Source: JBGCFO01 sp045106955
Lineage (GTDB): Bacteria > Pseudomonadota > Alphaproteobacteria > Rickettsiales > Rickettsiaceae
DNA: 64,000 nucleotides
Direction of reading: 5' to 3'
Assembly: GCA_045106955.1 (NCBI GenBank)
Contig: JBGCFO010000001.1
Span: 71,933-135,932, forward strand
Numbering within the stretch: position 1 is the first letter of the stretch; every line of letters starts with the position of its first letter. A model generated the notes under the pieces. It had not been told where the DNA came from and made no database searches. It saw nothing but the letters and a program-made list of their open reading frames with translations. The position numbers and the translations under genes are program-made. Below are positions 1 to 9,210 of the stretch, piece after piece.

Positions 1-651
1 GATTATTTAGAGCTATTATTATTTATGTTTAATAGTTTTAAGTTGATTAAAGTAAAAGGTATGTTGGAGATTGAATCTCATATAGAAAATATATCTGAAA
101 GTGATTTATTTGCTCAAGCGTCGTCATTATCCAAAAATCCGACAATGTTAGAATTTGTTAGAGATAATTTGCGATTAATAATCATGGGAGTAGATAATAA
201 ATATCATTTTGAAGACATTGTCGATAAAGAAATTGAATTAAAATCTGAAGATATCAATGCTCCTAGTAAAGTTTTGTTGCATCTTGCAGACGCATTGCCA
301 GCACTTGGAATTGTTGGAGCGGTTTTAGGGGTAATAATTACAATGAGAAGTATTGCAGAACCTCCAGAAATTTTGGGCTCTCTTATTGCAGCGGCTTTAG
401 TTGGCACTTTTACAGGTGTATTATTAGCTTATGGTCTTGTAGGTCCTATTGCTCATTATTTGATGAAGTTTTTTAGCGATCAAATTCGTTATCTTGAGTG
501 TATTAAAATTGGATTTATATCATATTTGAATGGTGATCCTCCTATTATTCTTGTTGAATTTATGCGCAAATCTATTCCTGAAGAAGTTAGACCTAATTTT
601 GATGAGCTAGATCAATATATCAGTAATTATTCTATGAAATTAGTTAATTAA
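1..651 (+). CDS. motA: Flagellar motor stator protein MotA, 5'-truncated by the window
   Basis: Proton-channel subunit of the flagellar stator in the inner membrane, partner of MotB. The frame is open from base 1, and the residues before the first ATG (base 25) still align with MotA, so the real start lies upstream and 216 residues of a usual ~285 are seen. The last two membrane helices are clear (about nt 283-350 and 376-465), each with the family's conserved proline (ALPALG and VGPIAH). The cytoplasmic-loop Arg in DNLRLI and the C-terminal PPIILVEF..RKSIPEEVRP segment also match. motB follows 37 bp downstream on the same strand, the usual stator operon order. The codons look intact, with no sign of decay in the part present. 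Confidence 0.93.
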   Translation, partial: DYLELLLFMFNSFKLIKVKGMLEIESHIENISESDLFAQASSLSKNPTMLEFVRDNLRLIIMGVDNKYHFEDIVDKEIELKSEDINAPSKVLLHLADALPALGIVGAVLGVIITMRSIAEPPEILGSLIAAALVGTFTGVLLAYGLVGPIAHYLMKFFSDQIRYLECIKIGFISYLNGDPPIILVEFMRKSIPEEVRPNFDELDQYISNYSMKLVN

Positions 652-688
652 AACAGATAAAGTAATATATATATAAAAACTAAGTAAT

Positions 689-1582
689 ATGCCACAAAAA
701 TTTGATGCTAATCAACCAATAGTCTTTAAAAAAGTTCATCGTAAAAACCAAGATCATCATATTGGACAAGGGACTTGGAAAATAGCTTATGCTGATTTTA
801 TTACTGCAATGATGGCTTTTTTCTTACTTTTATGGCTACTTGCTGTGTCTTCTCAAGAGACATTGAAAGGAGTTGCAGAGTATTTTGCTTCATCTACAAT
901 TATGAACGATCAAAATGCCATATCTTCAGATGGAGATGTAGTTGAGGATACGCATTATGGCATTACAGCTGAGCATGTTACATCAGACGCTTTGATATAC
1001 GGTGTATCTTCAAGAGGCAGAAAGAATACTAAAGACGATTTCAGCGGAATGAGTACATCAGAACAGCAGCATTTTATGAGTATTATAAGCAATATTCAGC
1101 ATAATACTAAATTACAAGATTTTGCAGAAAACATTGTCGTTGATATGACTAATGAAGGTTTGCGCATACAGATTATGGATAGTTATAATCGATCTATCTT
1201 TAAACCAGATACCTATGAATTAGAGCCTTATGTTTATAAAATATTGATGATGTTAGGTAAAATGATTCAAGATCAGCCAAATTATTTATCATTTACTGGA
1301 TATACAGCAAGTGTAAAATCGAACGATAGGAAGAAAGATAAGAAGATAGATGATTGGTCCTTGTCGGCTTTGAGAGCTAATGCGATTAGAGAATTTTTTG
1401 TTAGTAAGTTTATACAAGATGATAAAGTAGCTAAGATTGTAGGTAAAGCTGATACAGAGCCTTTTGATTTACAAGATAAAAATGCTCCAAATAATATTAG
1501 AGTAAGCATTACTTTGTTGAAGGATAGCGCAGTGAATCATTTCCAAAAATCTATTCCGGCCAAAACAAATGCTCAAAAATAG
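689..1582 (+). CDS. motB: Flagellar motor stator protein MotB
   Basis: Peptidoglycan-anchored stator subunit that forms the proton channel with MotA. The N-terminus carries the hallmark WKIAYADF motif, with the proton-accepting Asp at residue 36, followed by a single membrane helix (about 37-55, rich in F/L/W). An OmpA-like peptidoglycan-binding domain occupies about residues 150-275, with the typical SLSALRANAIREFF helix. The usual GHTD-like loop reads GYTAS here, a mild divergence. Length 297 aa is normal for the family (about 300). No clear Shine-Dalgarno sequence precedes the ATG, but the MPQKFD start gives the expected N-terminal tail. It lies directly behind motA and is probably co-transcribed. 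Confidence 0.93.
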   Translation: MPQKFDANQPIVFKKVHRKNQDHHIGQGTWKIAYADFITAMMAFFLLLWLLAVSSQETLKGVAEYFASSTIMNDQNAISSDGDVVEDTHYGITAEHVTSDALIYGVSSRGRKNTKDDFSGMSTSEQQHFMSIISNIQHNTKLQDFAENIVVDMTNEGLRIQIMDSYNRSIFKPDTYELEPYVYKILMMLGKMIQDQPNYLSFTGYTASVKSNDRKKDKKIDDWSLSALRANAIREFFVSKFIQDDKVAKIVGKADTEPFDLQDKNAPNNIRVSITLLKDSAVNHFQKSIPAKTNAQK

Positions 1583-1596
1583 TATTTGATATATAG

Positions 1597-2652
1597 CTAT
1601 AAGTTTATTAGAAATTTATACAGTATTTGACCAATAACTTCTGACGAATAGTTGTTTTTAAGTTTGTTAAATGCTTTGCGTTTATATTGAGAAGCTATGG
1701 TAGGATTGTTGATAAGATATTCTATATAATTACTTAGATCGCTTGGAGAATCAATTTTAGCGATCATTCCATCGATTTTATTTTGAATGATTTCACTAGG
1801 ACCTTGAGCATTTGTAACTATTACATTAGCGCAATACAACATTGCTTCTAGTATTATAATACCAAATGGCTCATGCCTAGATGGTACGCAAAATATATCA
1901 ATTGCATCAAAGAATGATCGTTTATTTTTTATCCAACCAAGAAATGATATATTGTCATTTATATCTAATTGTGAGCTAAGATTGATCAATGATTTTTTCT
2001 CTGGCCCATCCCCTGCAATTACTGCTTTGAATTCATAACCTTTATTTTTTAGAATGGATAAAGCTTGAATGAATACGTCTATTCCTTTTGTTTTCGCGAA
2101 TCTACCCATAGCGCCTATAACAATTGGATTATGAAACGATTTTTCATAATAATCATGATTAATTTCAATCATATTTGGAATAATTGAAATTATTTTTTCT
2201 GAGATATTGTTTTGAATCAAATATTGTCTCATATGCTCTGTTAATGCAATGATATTATCACATTTATTAAAATCAGATTTTTTATAATAATCATGACAAA
2301 TTGCTATTAATTTTGTATTATTTGATTTTATGAATTTTGCAAATTTAATAGCTCTTCTTCCATGAGCAATTATGACATCAGGTTTGATTGAATTACTGAT
2401 TAGTTTTAATTGAATTTTAGCTATAATATCATGTGAGCCAAAGACATTAAGTATAAGATGCAAGCTCGATTTAGTTTGTAAGTTAGAATTACACTCTGTT
2501 TTGTTTTGAAATTGATTTTGAATGTTTGCGTTATAACTAATACAGTTATGCATTTCAATATCGCTGTAATTATTCAATAGATTATTATAATCTAAAAAAA
2601 CTTGCTCTAAACCACCAAGGCCTTTACTAAGCATTAAGTTTAGAATTCTCAT
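1597..2652 (-). CDS. Glycosyltransferase family 4-type (group 1) protein
   Basis: Predicted GT-B fold, retaining glycosyltransferase using a nucleotide sugar, probably acting on a cell-envelope glycan or lipid. The N-terminus has the glycine-rich acceptor-domain opening (MLSKGLGGLEQVF). The C-terminal half has GAMGRFAKTKGIDVF, then VIAGDGPEKKSL, then the E-x7-E signature in EPFGIIILEAM near residue 260, followed by the GPSEII nucleotide-binding segment. 351 aa is typical. It starts immediately upstream of the mipZ stop in the same direction (no gap), suggesting co-transcription with mipZ and pepA. Substrate cannot be told from sequence; the presence of kdsA elsewhere makes an LPS-core role one possibility. 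Convergent with motB. Confidence 0.82.
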   Translation of the reverse strand: MRILNLMLSKGLGGLEQVFLDYNNLLNNYSDIEMHNCISYNANIQNQFQNKTECNSNLQTKSSLHLILNVFGSHDIIAKIQLKLISNSIKPDVIIAHGRRAIKFAKFIKSNNTKLIAICHDYYKKSDFNKCDNIIALTEHMRQYLIQNNISEKIISIIPNMIEINHDYYEKSFHNPIVIGAMGRFAKTKGIDVFIQALSILKNKGYEFKAVIAGDGPEKKSLINLSSQLDINDNISFLGWIKNKRSFFDAIDIFCVPSRHEPFGIIILEAMLYCANVIVTNAQGPSEIIQNKIDGMIAKIDSPSDLSNYIEYLINNPTIASQYKRKAFNKLKNNYSSEVIGQILYKFLINL

Positions 2653-3519
2653 TTATTTATGCATGCAATATTCAATAAAGTCGCGTAATTCCTGCCTTGC
2701 AGCTACATGTGAAATAGAAAAAGGTTTATTCGTATTGGCATTTGGTAAATCCGCAAGAGTTAGGCCCTGCAAAAATAATTCTTTAAATATCACTCTTTCA
2801 CTAAATGCCGGAGCTACTTTAAAACCAATGCGTTTGGATAGTTTTTCTAGTATTTGAGAAACTATCTGCTTATTTTTAGCATGAATATTACTTAATCTAT
2901 TACGTAGTAGAATCCATTCTATAGGCTTTTGATCACGTTTCATACGTTCAAGCTTTTGTTCCCAAAGCATTTGACTATAAATAGATGGAGAAATTATGGA
3001 ATGATTTTCTGGATCAATATTTGCTATAACATCAATATCTAATAGACTATCATTAATTGGAGTAATTACAGTATCGGCGTAAGAATGCGCTAGCTTTGAG
3101 AGCGAAGAGTAATTTCCAGGGGTATCAATTACAATATAATCTGAGTTAAATCCTGTTGTTTGGATTGCATCGAGTAATTTACTCATTTGCATTTGTTCAT
3201 CTTTGCATTCAATGTGCGCATGATTAGGGCATGACACTGGATTTGCATTATATCTTTGATTATATTCTTGTCTATTTTGTATGTATTTAGTTAAAGAAGC
3301 TTGTCTAGAATCTGTATCTATACTAGTGACTTTATACCCTTCATTAAGCAAGTAAGTAATTAAATGGATAGAGCAGGTTGTTTTGCCTACCCCACCTTTT
3401 TCATTGCCTACAATAAATATGTATGGATTATTTTTAGCGCGTACATCATTCCTAATAAATGAATTATCATTATTAGCAAGAGATTTGCGTATAGCGGCAT
3501 ATCCTTCATTTTGATTCAT
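2653..3519 (-). CDS. mipZ: MipZ-type ParA-family ATPase, division-site regulator
   Basis: Dimerising P-loop ATPase that in Caulobacter forms a polar gradient with ParB and blocks FtsZ ring assembly near the poles. The deviant Walker A motif EKGGVGKTT is at residues 40-49 with the signature lysine, followed by the IDTDSRQ switch (about 67-72) and VIDTPG (about 131-136). Much of the C-terminal half aligns with Caulobacter MipZ from memory: WILLRNRLS, KLSKRIGFKVAPAFSERVIFKELF and a final HVAARQELRDFI. 288 aa is close to the family length. The 5' end overlaps the 3' end of pepA by 14 bp. PopZ, the polar partner of the ParB/MipZ system, is encoded at 27455-28018; no parB is visible here. Confidence 0.9.
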   Translation of the reverse strand: MNQNEGYAAIRKSLANNDNSFIRNDVRAKNNPYIFIVGNEKGGVGKTTCSIHLITYLLNEGYKVTSIDTDSRQASLTKYIQNRQEYNQRYNANPVSCPNHAHIECKDEQMQMSKLLDAIQTTGFNSDYIVIDTPGNYSSLSKLAHSYADTVITPINDSLLDIDVIANIDPENHSIISPSIYSQMLWEQKLERMKRDQKPIEWILLRNRLSNIHAKNKQIVSQILEKLSKRIGFKVAPAFSERVIFKELFLQGLTLADLPNANTNKPFSISHVAARQELRDFIEYCMHK

Positions 3520-5011
3520 AATGATTTTTTATAAATTGACTTAATAAGCGGACGCCATATCCAACAGCTCCCTTAGGGCATATATCAGTTCCTTTTTTAG
3601 TCCAAGCCATGCCGGCAATATCAAGATGAGCCCATTTCATATCTTTTTTTATAAAACGACCTATAAAATGTGCTGCAGTTGAGCTTCCAGCATATCCTCC
3701 TGGAGTGGTGATATTTGCTACATCTGCTACATCCGATCTAAGCATTTGATCATATTCTTTATCTAGAGGTAATCTCCACAATCTTTCATTAACTTCTTTG
3801 CCAGCGGATATCAAATTATCAGCTAATTCATCATCATTCGCAAAACATCCAGCAAAAGTGTTTCCTAAAGCAATTAGCACTGCTCCAGTAAGAGTTGCTA
3901 CATCAATAACTAATTGTGGTTGATATTTTTCTTGCACATACCATACAACATCAGCTAAAACCAATCTACCTTCGGCGTCTGTATTAAGAACTTCAGCTGT
4001 TTGTCCAGACATAGTCTTGACAATATCCCCCGGTCTTTGAGCTGTACCAGACGGCATATTTTCTACAAGTCCTACAATACCTACAACATTTGTTTTTGCT
4101 TTACATCTAGCTAAAGCTTCTATAGTTCCTACAACGGTTGCAGATCCACCCATATCGTACTTCATGTCATGCATATTCATAGATGGCTTAATAGATATTC
4201 CGCCAGTATCAAATGTTACCCCTTTTCCAGCAAGGGCAATTGGTAAGACTGAGTCATCCGCTCCATTATATTTCATAATCACTAATCTTGATTCCTTTTC
4301 AGAGCCTTGACCTACACCTAGTATAGCTCCCATGCCAAGCTCTGCCATTTTTCTTTCATCAAGTATTTCAACGTCTACTCCTAGTGGATCAAGTTTCTCT
4401 ACTATGCTATCAGCATAAGATTCTGGGTATAATATATTTGGAGGTTCGCTAACGTAGTCTCTTGCTGTAAACACACCATAAGCTATATTGTGCTTTTCTT
4501 CTATTAATTTTTCTAGCTCTGATTCATTATTATTCGTGATTAGCTCTATACTATTTAAATCAAAATCTACATAATCTTCTGGTTTTTTCGTTAAATATTT
4601 ATGAAATCTATATGAAGCTAAATATAATCCACTTACAATTGACGCGCATTCCTCATTGAAATAGTTTTCACATAATATTGATATTTTATGAAGTTTATGT
4701 GATTTAGCTGTTTTAAATATTTTTCCACCTAATTCCTCTATCTGAAAAGATTCTAAGCTTTTTTCTCCAGTGCCGATAATTAGTATATTGTAAAATCGCT
4801 TTTGCGTTGAATCGTAATGATTGATTGTATTGATGTTGCCAAACTTACCAATTGAATCCTTATTATTTTGAATTGTATTAGATATTAAGCTATCAAACTT
4901 TGCATCTAATTCTTTGCTAAAAAGACCAATGGTAAGATCTTGCTTGATAAATATCACAAAATTTTTATCTTGATCAGATGTATTCTTTGCAATTGTTACA
5001 TTTACCTTCAT
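3506..5011 (-). CDS. pepA: Leucyl aminopeptidase PepA (M17 family)
   Basis: Cytosolic hexameric two-metal aminopeptidase that releases N-terminal residues from peptides. The C-terminal catalytic domain shows the metal and active-site motifs GKGVTFDTGG (Lys and Asp ligands), then MKYDMGG, then the family signature NTDAEGRL with Asp and Glu ligands plus catalytic Arg. The N-terminal domain is more divergent, as usual in this family. 501 aa is a normal length. The stop overlaps the mipZ start by 14 bp, implying translational coupling in the pepA-mipZ-glycosyltransferase run. About 76 bp separate its start from plsC upstream. Confidence 0.96.
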   Translation of the reverse strand: MKVNVTIAKNTSDQDKNFVIFIKQDLTIGLFSKELDAKFDSLISNTIQNNKDSIGKFGNINTINHYDSTQKRFYNILIIGTGEKSLESFQIEELGGKIFKTAKSHKLHKISILCENYFNEECASIVSGLYLASYRFHKYLTKKPEDYVDFDLNSIELITNNNESELEKLIEEKHNIAYGVFTARDYVSEPPNILYPESYADSIVEKLDPLGVDVEILDERKMAELGMGAILGVGQGSEKESRLVIMKYNGADDSVLPIALAGKGVTFDTGGISIKPSMNMHDMKYDMGGSATVVGTIEALARCKAKTNVVGIVGLVENMPSGTAQRPGDIVKTMSGQTAEVLNTDAEGRLVLADVVWYVQEKYQPQLVIDVATLTGAVLIALGNTFAGCFANDDELADNLISAGKEVNERLWRLPLDKEYDQMLRSDVADVANITTPGGYAGSSTAAHFIGRFIKKDMKWAHLDIAGMAWTKKGTDICPKGAVGYGVRLLSQFIKNHYESK

Positions 5012-5087
5012 TTATATTACCTATAATTTATTCTATAATAATAAAGCTAGATATTATGCTTGATATAGAAAATTTGCAAGAATTAAA

Positions 5088-5834
5088 TTATTTAGGCAAT
5101 GTTTGTTCAAATAATATCTTCTTTTCTTTATTAATAACTTGTTCAACATAATCAGTTAATTCACGGACTTCTCTAGATTCAACTTCTTTTGAGTTGATGA
5201 TCTCTATGCATTTGACTTGAATAATTCCTGAGCGTTTGATCCAAAAACCTTTCGGCCAATACACGCCAGCATTATGAGCAATTAATACTATTGGAACTTT
5301 TGTAATATGAGCTAATTTAATTGCACTTGGTTTAAATTTGCGCTCTTGATCTGGATTGAGCCTTGTTGACTCTGGGAATACAACCATCCAAAGCCCTTCC
5401 TTTAAGATCTTATCCGAACCATCACGTAAGATTTGCTTTACAGATATATTTGCTCCACGATCTACTGCAACAGGCTCCATCAGTTTTAATCCAGGCCCAA
5501 AGAACGGTATATTAAATAACTCACGTTTGATAATCCAAGAATGTTTTGGAATGATGATTTGCATAAAAACATTATCCCAAAACGATTGGTGATTTGACAA
5601 TGCTATGCATGGAGTATCAGGCAATTTATCGAAACCATCCAATTGATAATCCAATCCGCATATAATTTTTCCTAACCAAATAAATATACGCGAAAAGATA
5701 GTTGCTATATTATATTTAGTAGTGTAGCTAATCTTTAAGCATTTGAATGGAAGGAAAAATACTCCAACAAATGTTATAGTTAAAACACTGACTGAAAAGT
5801 AAAAGAACAATACTCTTAGGCGCCATAACAACAT
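5088..5834 (-). CDS. plsC: 1-acyl-sn-glycerol-3-phosphate acyltransferase
   Basis: Membrane-associated acyltransferase that makes phosphatidic acid from lysophosphatidic acid. The catalytic H-x4-D motif is in NHQSFWDN, and the second acceptor-binding motif is FPESTR (variant of EGTR), followed by KLAHITKVPIVLIAHNAG. The N-terminus has a hydrophobic segment of about 25 residues that would anchor it in the inner membrane. 248 aa is typical. It lies between fabD and pepA on the minus strand; fabD supplies the fatty-acid pathway, so the pairing fits phospholipid synthesis, although each gene could have its own promoter. Confidence 0.93.
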   Translation of the reverse strand: MLLWRLRVLFFYFSVSVLTITFVGVFFLPFKCLKISYTTKYNIATIFSRIFIWLGKIICGLDYQLDGFDKLPDTPCIALSNHQSFWDNVFMQIIIPKHSWIIKRELFNIPFFGPGLKLMEPVAVDRGANISVKQILRDGSDKILKEGLWMVVFPESTRLNPDQERKFKPSAIKLAHITKVPIVLIAHNAGVYWPKGFWIKRSGIIQVKCIEIINSKEVESREVRELTDYVEQVINKEKKILFEQTLPK

Positions 5835-5882
5835 ATCAATTATAATTCATTAACGTTCCTAATATATCATATAATTTACTTT

Positions 5883-6824
5883 TTATGAAATCCCCATCAT
5901 AAATTGATTAAACTCTATAATATTTCCTACATTGATTCTATTGAAAGTATAATTTGCTTTTTTTGCAAGGCCAGTTAAAACTTTAGAAGATCCAATTTCA
6001 ACGATTTCAGAAATTTGTGATTTTTCTAGCAAATTTAAAGTTTCTCTCCATCTTACTTTTGAGCAAATTTGCTTCACTAAATTCATACGAATTCTACCTG
6101 GATCTTCTGTTGGACTTGCGTCAATATTGCTAATAATAGGTACAGTTGGTTTGTGTATCGCAGTTTGATTCAATGCATTTTCCATCTTGATTTCAGCATT
6201 TTCCATTAAGCTACAATGAAATGGTGCACTAACATTTAGTTTGATAGCTCTATAACCCATAGTATTTAACTTATTAATCACCTTATCTACAGCACCTATA
6301 TGACCACTAATTACAATTTGCCCTTGAATGTTATCATTTGCAATATCGCATATTTCATTTTCTTTAGTTTGTTCAATAACTTTCTCTAATTCAATTATAT
6401 CTATTCCTATACAAGCAGCCATAGCACCGGTACCAATTGGTGCAGCATCTTGCATAGAGGATCCTCTAAGATGAAGTAATTTAACTGTATCTTCAAATGA
6501 GATGCTATTGGCGCTAGCTAAAGCCGAATATTCTCCGAGTGAATGTCCAGCAACATAATTACATAATTCATTAGTATTTTTGCCAGATTGATCTTTAATT
6601 GTATTTAAAATCGCTATTGATACTGCCATTAGAGCTGGTTGAGCATGAATTGTGAGGCTTAACTTATCAGCTGGGCCATTAAAAATGATATCACTAAGTT
6701 TATAATTCAATACGTCATCTAGTTTATCTATAACATATTTTGCTGATTGAAAATTATCGTAAAAATCTTTTCCCATTCCAATATACTGAGATCCTTGACC
6801 AGGAAATATAAATGCTTTATTCAT
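5883..6824 (-). CDS. fabD: Malonyl-CoA:ACP transacylase FabD
   Basis: Cytosolic enzyme that loads malonate onto acyl carrier protein for type II fatty acid synthesis. The oxyanion-hole motif GQGSQ is at residues 9-13 and the nucleophile elbow GHSLGE at 93-98 (Ser95). The catalytic histidine lies in SAPFHCSLM near residue 203. 313 aa matches the family. It is the first gene of the minus-strand run fabD-plsC-pepA-mipZ-glycosyltransferase and is divergent from the lytic transglycosylase gene, with about 65 bp between them holding both start regions. Confidence 0.96.
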   Translation of the reverse strand: MNKAFIFPGQGSQYIGMGKDFYDNFQSAKYVIDKLDDVLNYKLSDIIFNGPADKLSLTIHAQPALMAVSIAILNTIKDQSGKNTNELCNYVAGHSLGEYSALASANSISFEDTVKLLHLRGSSMQDAAPIGTGAMAACIGIDIIELEKVIEQTKENEICDIANDNIQGQIVISGHIGAVDKVINKLNTMGYRAIKLNVSAPFHCSLMENAEIKMENALNQTAIHKPTVPIISNIDASPTEDPGRIRMNLVKQICSKVRWRETLNLLEKSQISEIVEIGSSKVLTGLAKKANYTFNRINVGNIIEFNQFMMGIS

Positions 6825-6889
6825 ATAACTTATAATCTAAATTTAAATTTTATATCTATCTAATTATGATTTGTGTTAAAGAAGTAATT

Positions 6890-8755
6890 ATGTCTTTTCA
6901 GGTCATTCTGTCAACTATTATTATATTGATTTGCATTTCCAGCACTACTAATGCCAATCAAATTACTGATAAACAAGTTCTTGATAAAATAGATAAATCT
7001 CAAAAATACCTAAAAGGATCTGGTGCTTTTAAAGAAATTACGGCATTTATTAAAGCAAATCCTAATTGGCCAGAAATAGATAAATTATATATTATCGCAG
7101 AAAAGAGCATTAATTCTAAAACTGATTTAAAAATAGTTTTTGATTGGTTTAGTAAAAGATCGCCTAAAACCGGCAATGGTTATAAATTTTATGCATATAG
7201 CTCATCTAAGTTTATGAGCCATAATGACCAACATAAATTAGCTCAAATAATTAAAAATGGATGGATTTACGGAACTTTTACAATCGATGAAGAGAAGCAA
7301 TATCAAAAATCTTTTTCTAAGTACTTATCTAAATTAGATTATGTCGCTAAAGTTAATGAGTATCTATGGAATGCTGATATTTCTAGAGCAAGACGTTTAC
7401 TACCTTTTGTAGATGCAAATTATCGTAAAACATTTGAAAGTACTTTTCATGCGATTAATAACAAAATATTTCCAACTAAAACTTTTAGACAAATTATCCC
7501 AAGATACTATACTTCTAGCTTATTGTTTCAATATTTAAATTTAAATAAAACAAAGCCATGCGATTATGATGTGTCTGTTTTTAAAGCAATTCCTAAAGAA
7601 AAATTTCATTCTAGTAATTGGCATAAATTACAAATTTACTACGCAAGAGAGTTTTTAGAGCTTAAAAAATACAATAATGCATATCAAATAATGACATCGT
7701 ATATTCCAGATGCAATTTCAGATGTTGCAGATTCGGAATTTTTATCTGGTTGGATAGCTTTAATTTTTCTTAAAAAACCAAATCTTGCATTAAATCATTT
7801 CAATAATTTTTTAAAGATAGTCAATAAACCAATGAGTTTAGCTAGAGTTTATTATTGGATTGCTAGAACTTACAGAGCAATAGGAAATGCAACAAAAGCT
7901 CAAGAATTTTATAAACAAGCAGCTAAATATCAATTTATTTTTTATGGGCAGATTGCAGCTTTAGAATTAAATTATACTACGCTTTCATTGCCAGCGACGC
8001 CTATTATTACCAAAAAAGATCAAGATAATATACAAACGAATGAATTATACAATGCTGTTAGAATTCTGTTAAAGAAAAAAAATTATCCATTAGCAGTAAT
8101 ATATGCAAAACATGCTATAGCTAAAGCTAAAGCCAAAGGAGAAATATTGTTAATTGCTAGGCTAATTAAATCAACTAACAATGTCCATTATACAGCAGAT
8201 ATAGCTAAGACTGCCATACAATATGGTGTATTTATTAGAGAATTCGCCTTTCCAACTCCATATAGATTAGTCAAACCACCTGTTGATCCAGCTTTAATCT
8301 ACAGTATTATCCGTCAAGAATCTTTGTTTGATGCAACTGCTGCTAGTTACGCTAAAGCATTTGGATTAATGCAGTTGATTGAAAAGACTGCATCTAGTAC
8401 AGCAAAATCCATCAAAACACCATTTAGTTTAAGAAGATTAAAATCAGATGCTTATTATAATATAAAAATTGGCAGCGCTCATTTACATGATTTACTTACA
8501 ATTCATCATAATTCATATATTCTCACAAGTGCTAATTATGACGCAGCTCCTAATTCTGTTAATAGATGGATAAAACTATTTGGCAATCCTGCGAAGATGA
8601 AAAATATTCACGATGTAATTAATTGGATTGAACTAGTCCCATTTTACGAGACTAGAAATTATATTCAGCGTATTTTAGAAAATGTACAAATTTATCGCTT
8701 GATCTTAAATAAAAATAATCAATTAGGTAAATTAAGATCTGACATGGGATGTTAA
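6890..8755 (+). CDS. slt: Soluble lytic murein transglycosylase (Slt70-like)
   Basis: Periplasmic enzyme that cleaves the MurNAc-GlcNAc bond of peptidoglycan with formation of 1,6-anhydroMurNAc. I chose the ATG at 6890 rather than the in-frame ATG at 6866, because it has an AAAGAAG Shine-Dalgarno-like stretch just upstream and directly begins a signal peptide (MSFQVILSTIII... ending near a TNA cleavage site). The long middle is alpha-helical repeat (Slt U/L-domain-like). The SLT catalytic domain has the Glu in RQESLFD (about residue 477), GLMQL (492-496) and a closing NYDAAPNSVNRW. 621 aa is typical. It pairs functionally with AnmK, which phosphorylates the released anhydro sugar. Confidence 0.9.
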   Translation: MSFQVILSTIIILICISSTTNANQITDKQVLDKIDKSQKYLKGSGAFKEITAFIKANPNWPEIDKLYIIAEKSINSKTDLKIVFDWFSKRSPKTGNGYKFYAYSSSKFMSHNDQHKLAQIIKNGWIYGTFTIDEEKQYQKSFSKYLSKLDYVAKVNEYLWNADISRARRLLPFVDANYRKTFESTFHAINNKIFPTKTFRQIIPRYYTSSLLFQYLNLNKTKPCDYDVSVFKAIPKEKFHSSNWHKLQIYYAREFLELKKYNNAYQIMTSYIPDAISDVADSEFLSGWIALIFLKKPNLALNHFNNFLKIVNKPMSLARVYYWIARTYRAIGNATKAQEFYKQAAKYQFIFYGQIAALELNYTTLSLPATPIITKKDQDNIQTNELYNAVRILLKKKNYPLAVIYAKHAIAKAKAKGEILLIARLIKSTNNVHYTADIAKTAIQYGVFIREFAFPTPYRLVKPPVDPALIYSIIRQESLFDATAASYAKAFGLMQLIEKTASSTAKSIKTPFSLRRLKSDAYYNIKIGSAHLHDLLTIHHNSYILTSANYDAAPNSVNRWIKLFGNPAKMKNIHDVINWIELVPFYETRNYIQRILENVQIYRLILNKNNQLGKLRSDMGC

Positions 8756-8793
8756 GCGCCATTATTAATAACTCTTAATATCTAAGCAAGAAG

Positions 8794-9180
8794 TTAATTT
8801 TTATCTTGTGCAAATTGTTTTGAGCCTATTATTATAGATTGCATGTTTTTTATACTATCTAAAAGTTTTTTAATTCTAGATGATTCTTTATCATGGACTA
8901 TTATATAAGTAATTTCATGATCAACTGCGTTACAAAAATCAATAAAGCTTTTAGAGGTATCTCCGCCGCCTTCGTCATTTGTTATTTGTGCAAGTAATAA
9001 AAAAATCTTTGATACTTTATTTAGTTTTTCATAGAGTTCTGTAAATTTATTTTGATCTCTAAGTTCAATAGATTTATTCATTAATTTTATTGATTCATCA
9101 AAAGCAAAAACTACTTGATCTATAGGAGCTGATGTAGCAATAGATTTTGATTTATATTGCGAATATAAATTACGAACCAT
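8794..9180 (-). CDS. fliS: Flagellar secretion chaperone FliS
   Basis: Small all-helical cytosolic chaperone that holds flagellin monomers before export. Length 128 aa, the N-terminal YSQYKSKSIATSAPIDQVVFAF pattern (FliS proteins have Y.........P..L...L.D in this position) and the helix-rich remainder fit FliS. Sequence conservation in this family is weak, so the call leans on position: it lies 30 bp downstream of fliD in the same direction, the usual fliD-fliS order. No flagellin gene is visible in the window. Confidence 0.78.
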   Translation of the reverse strand: MVRNLYSQYKSKSIATSAPIDQVVFAFDESIKLMNKSIELRDQNKFTELYEKLNKVSKIFLLLAQITNDEGGGDTSKSFIDFCNAVDHEITYIIVHDKESSRIKKLLDSIKNMQSIIIGSKQFAQDKN

Positions 9181-9210
9181 CGTATTTATTATTTATATAT
9201 TAAGTTGATT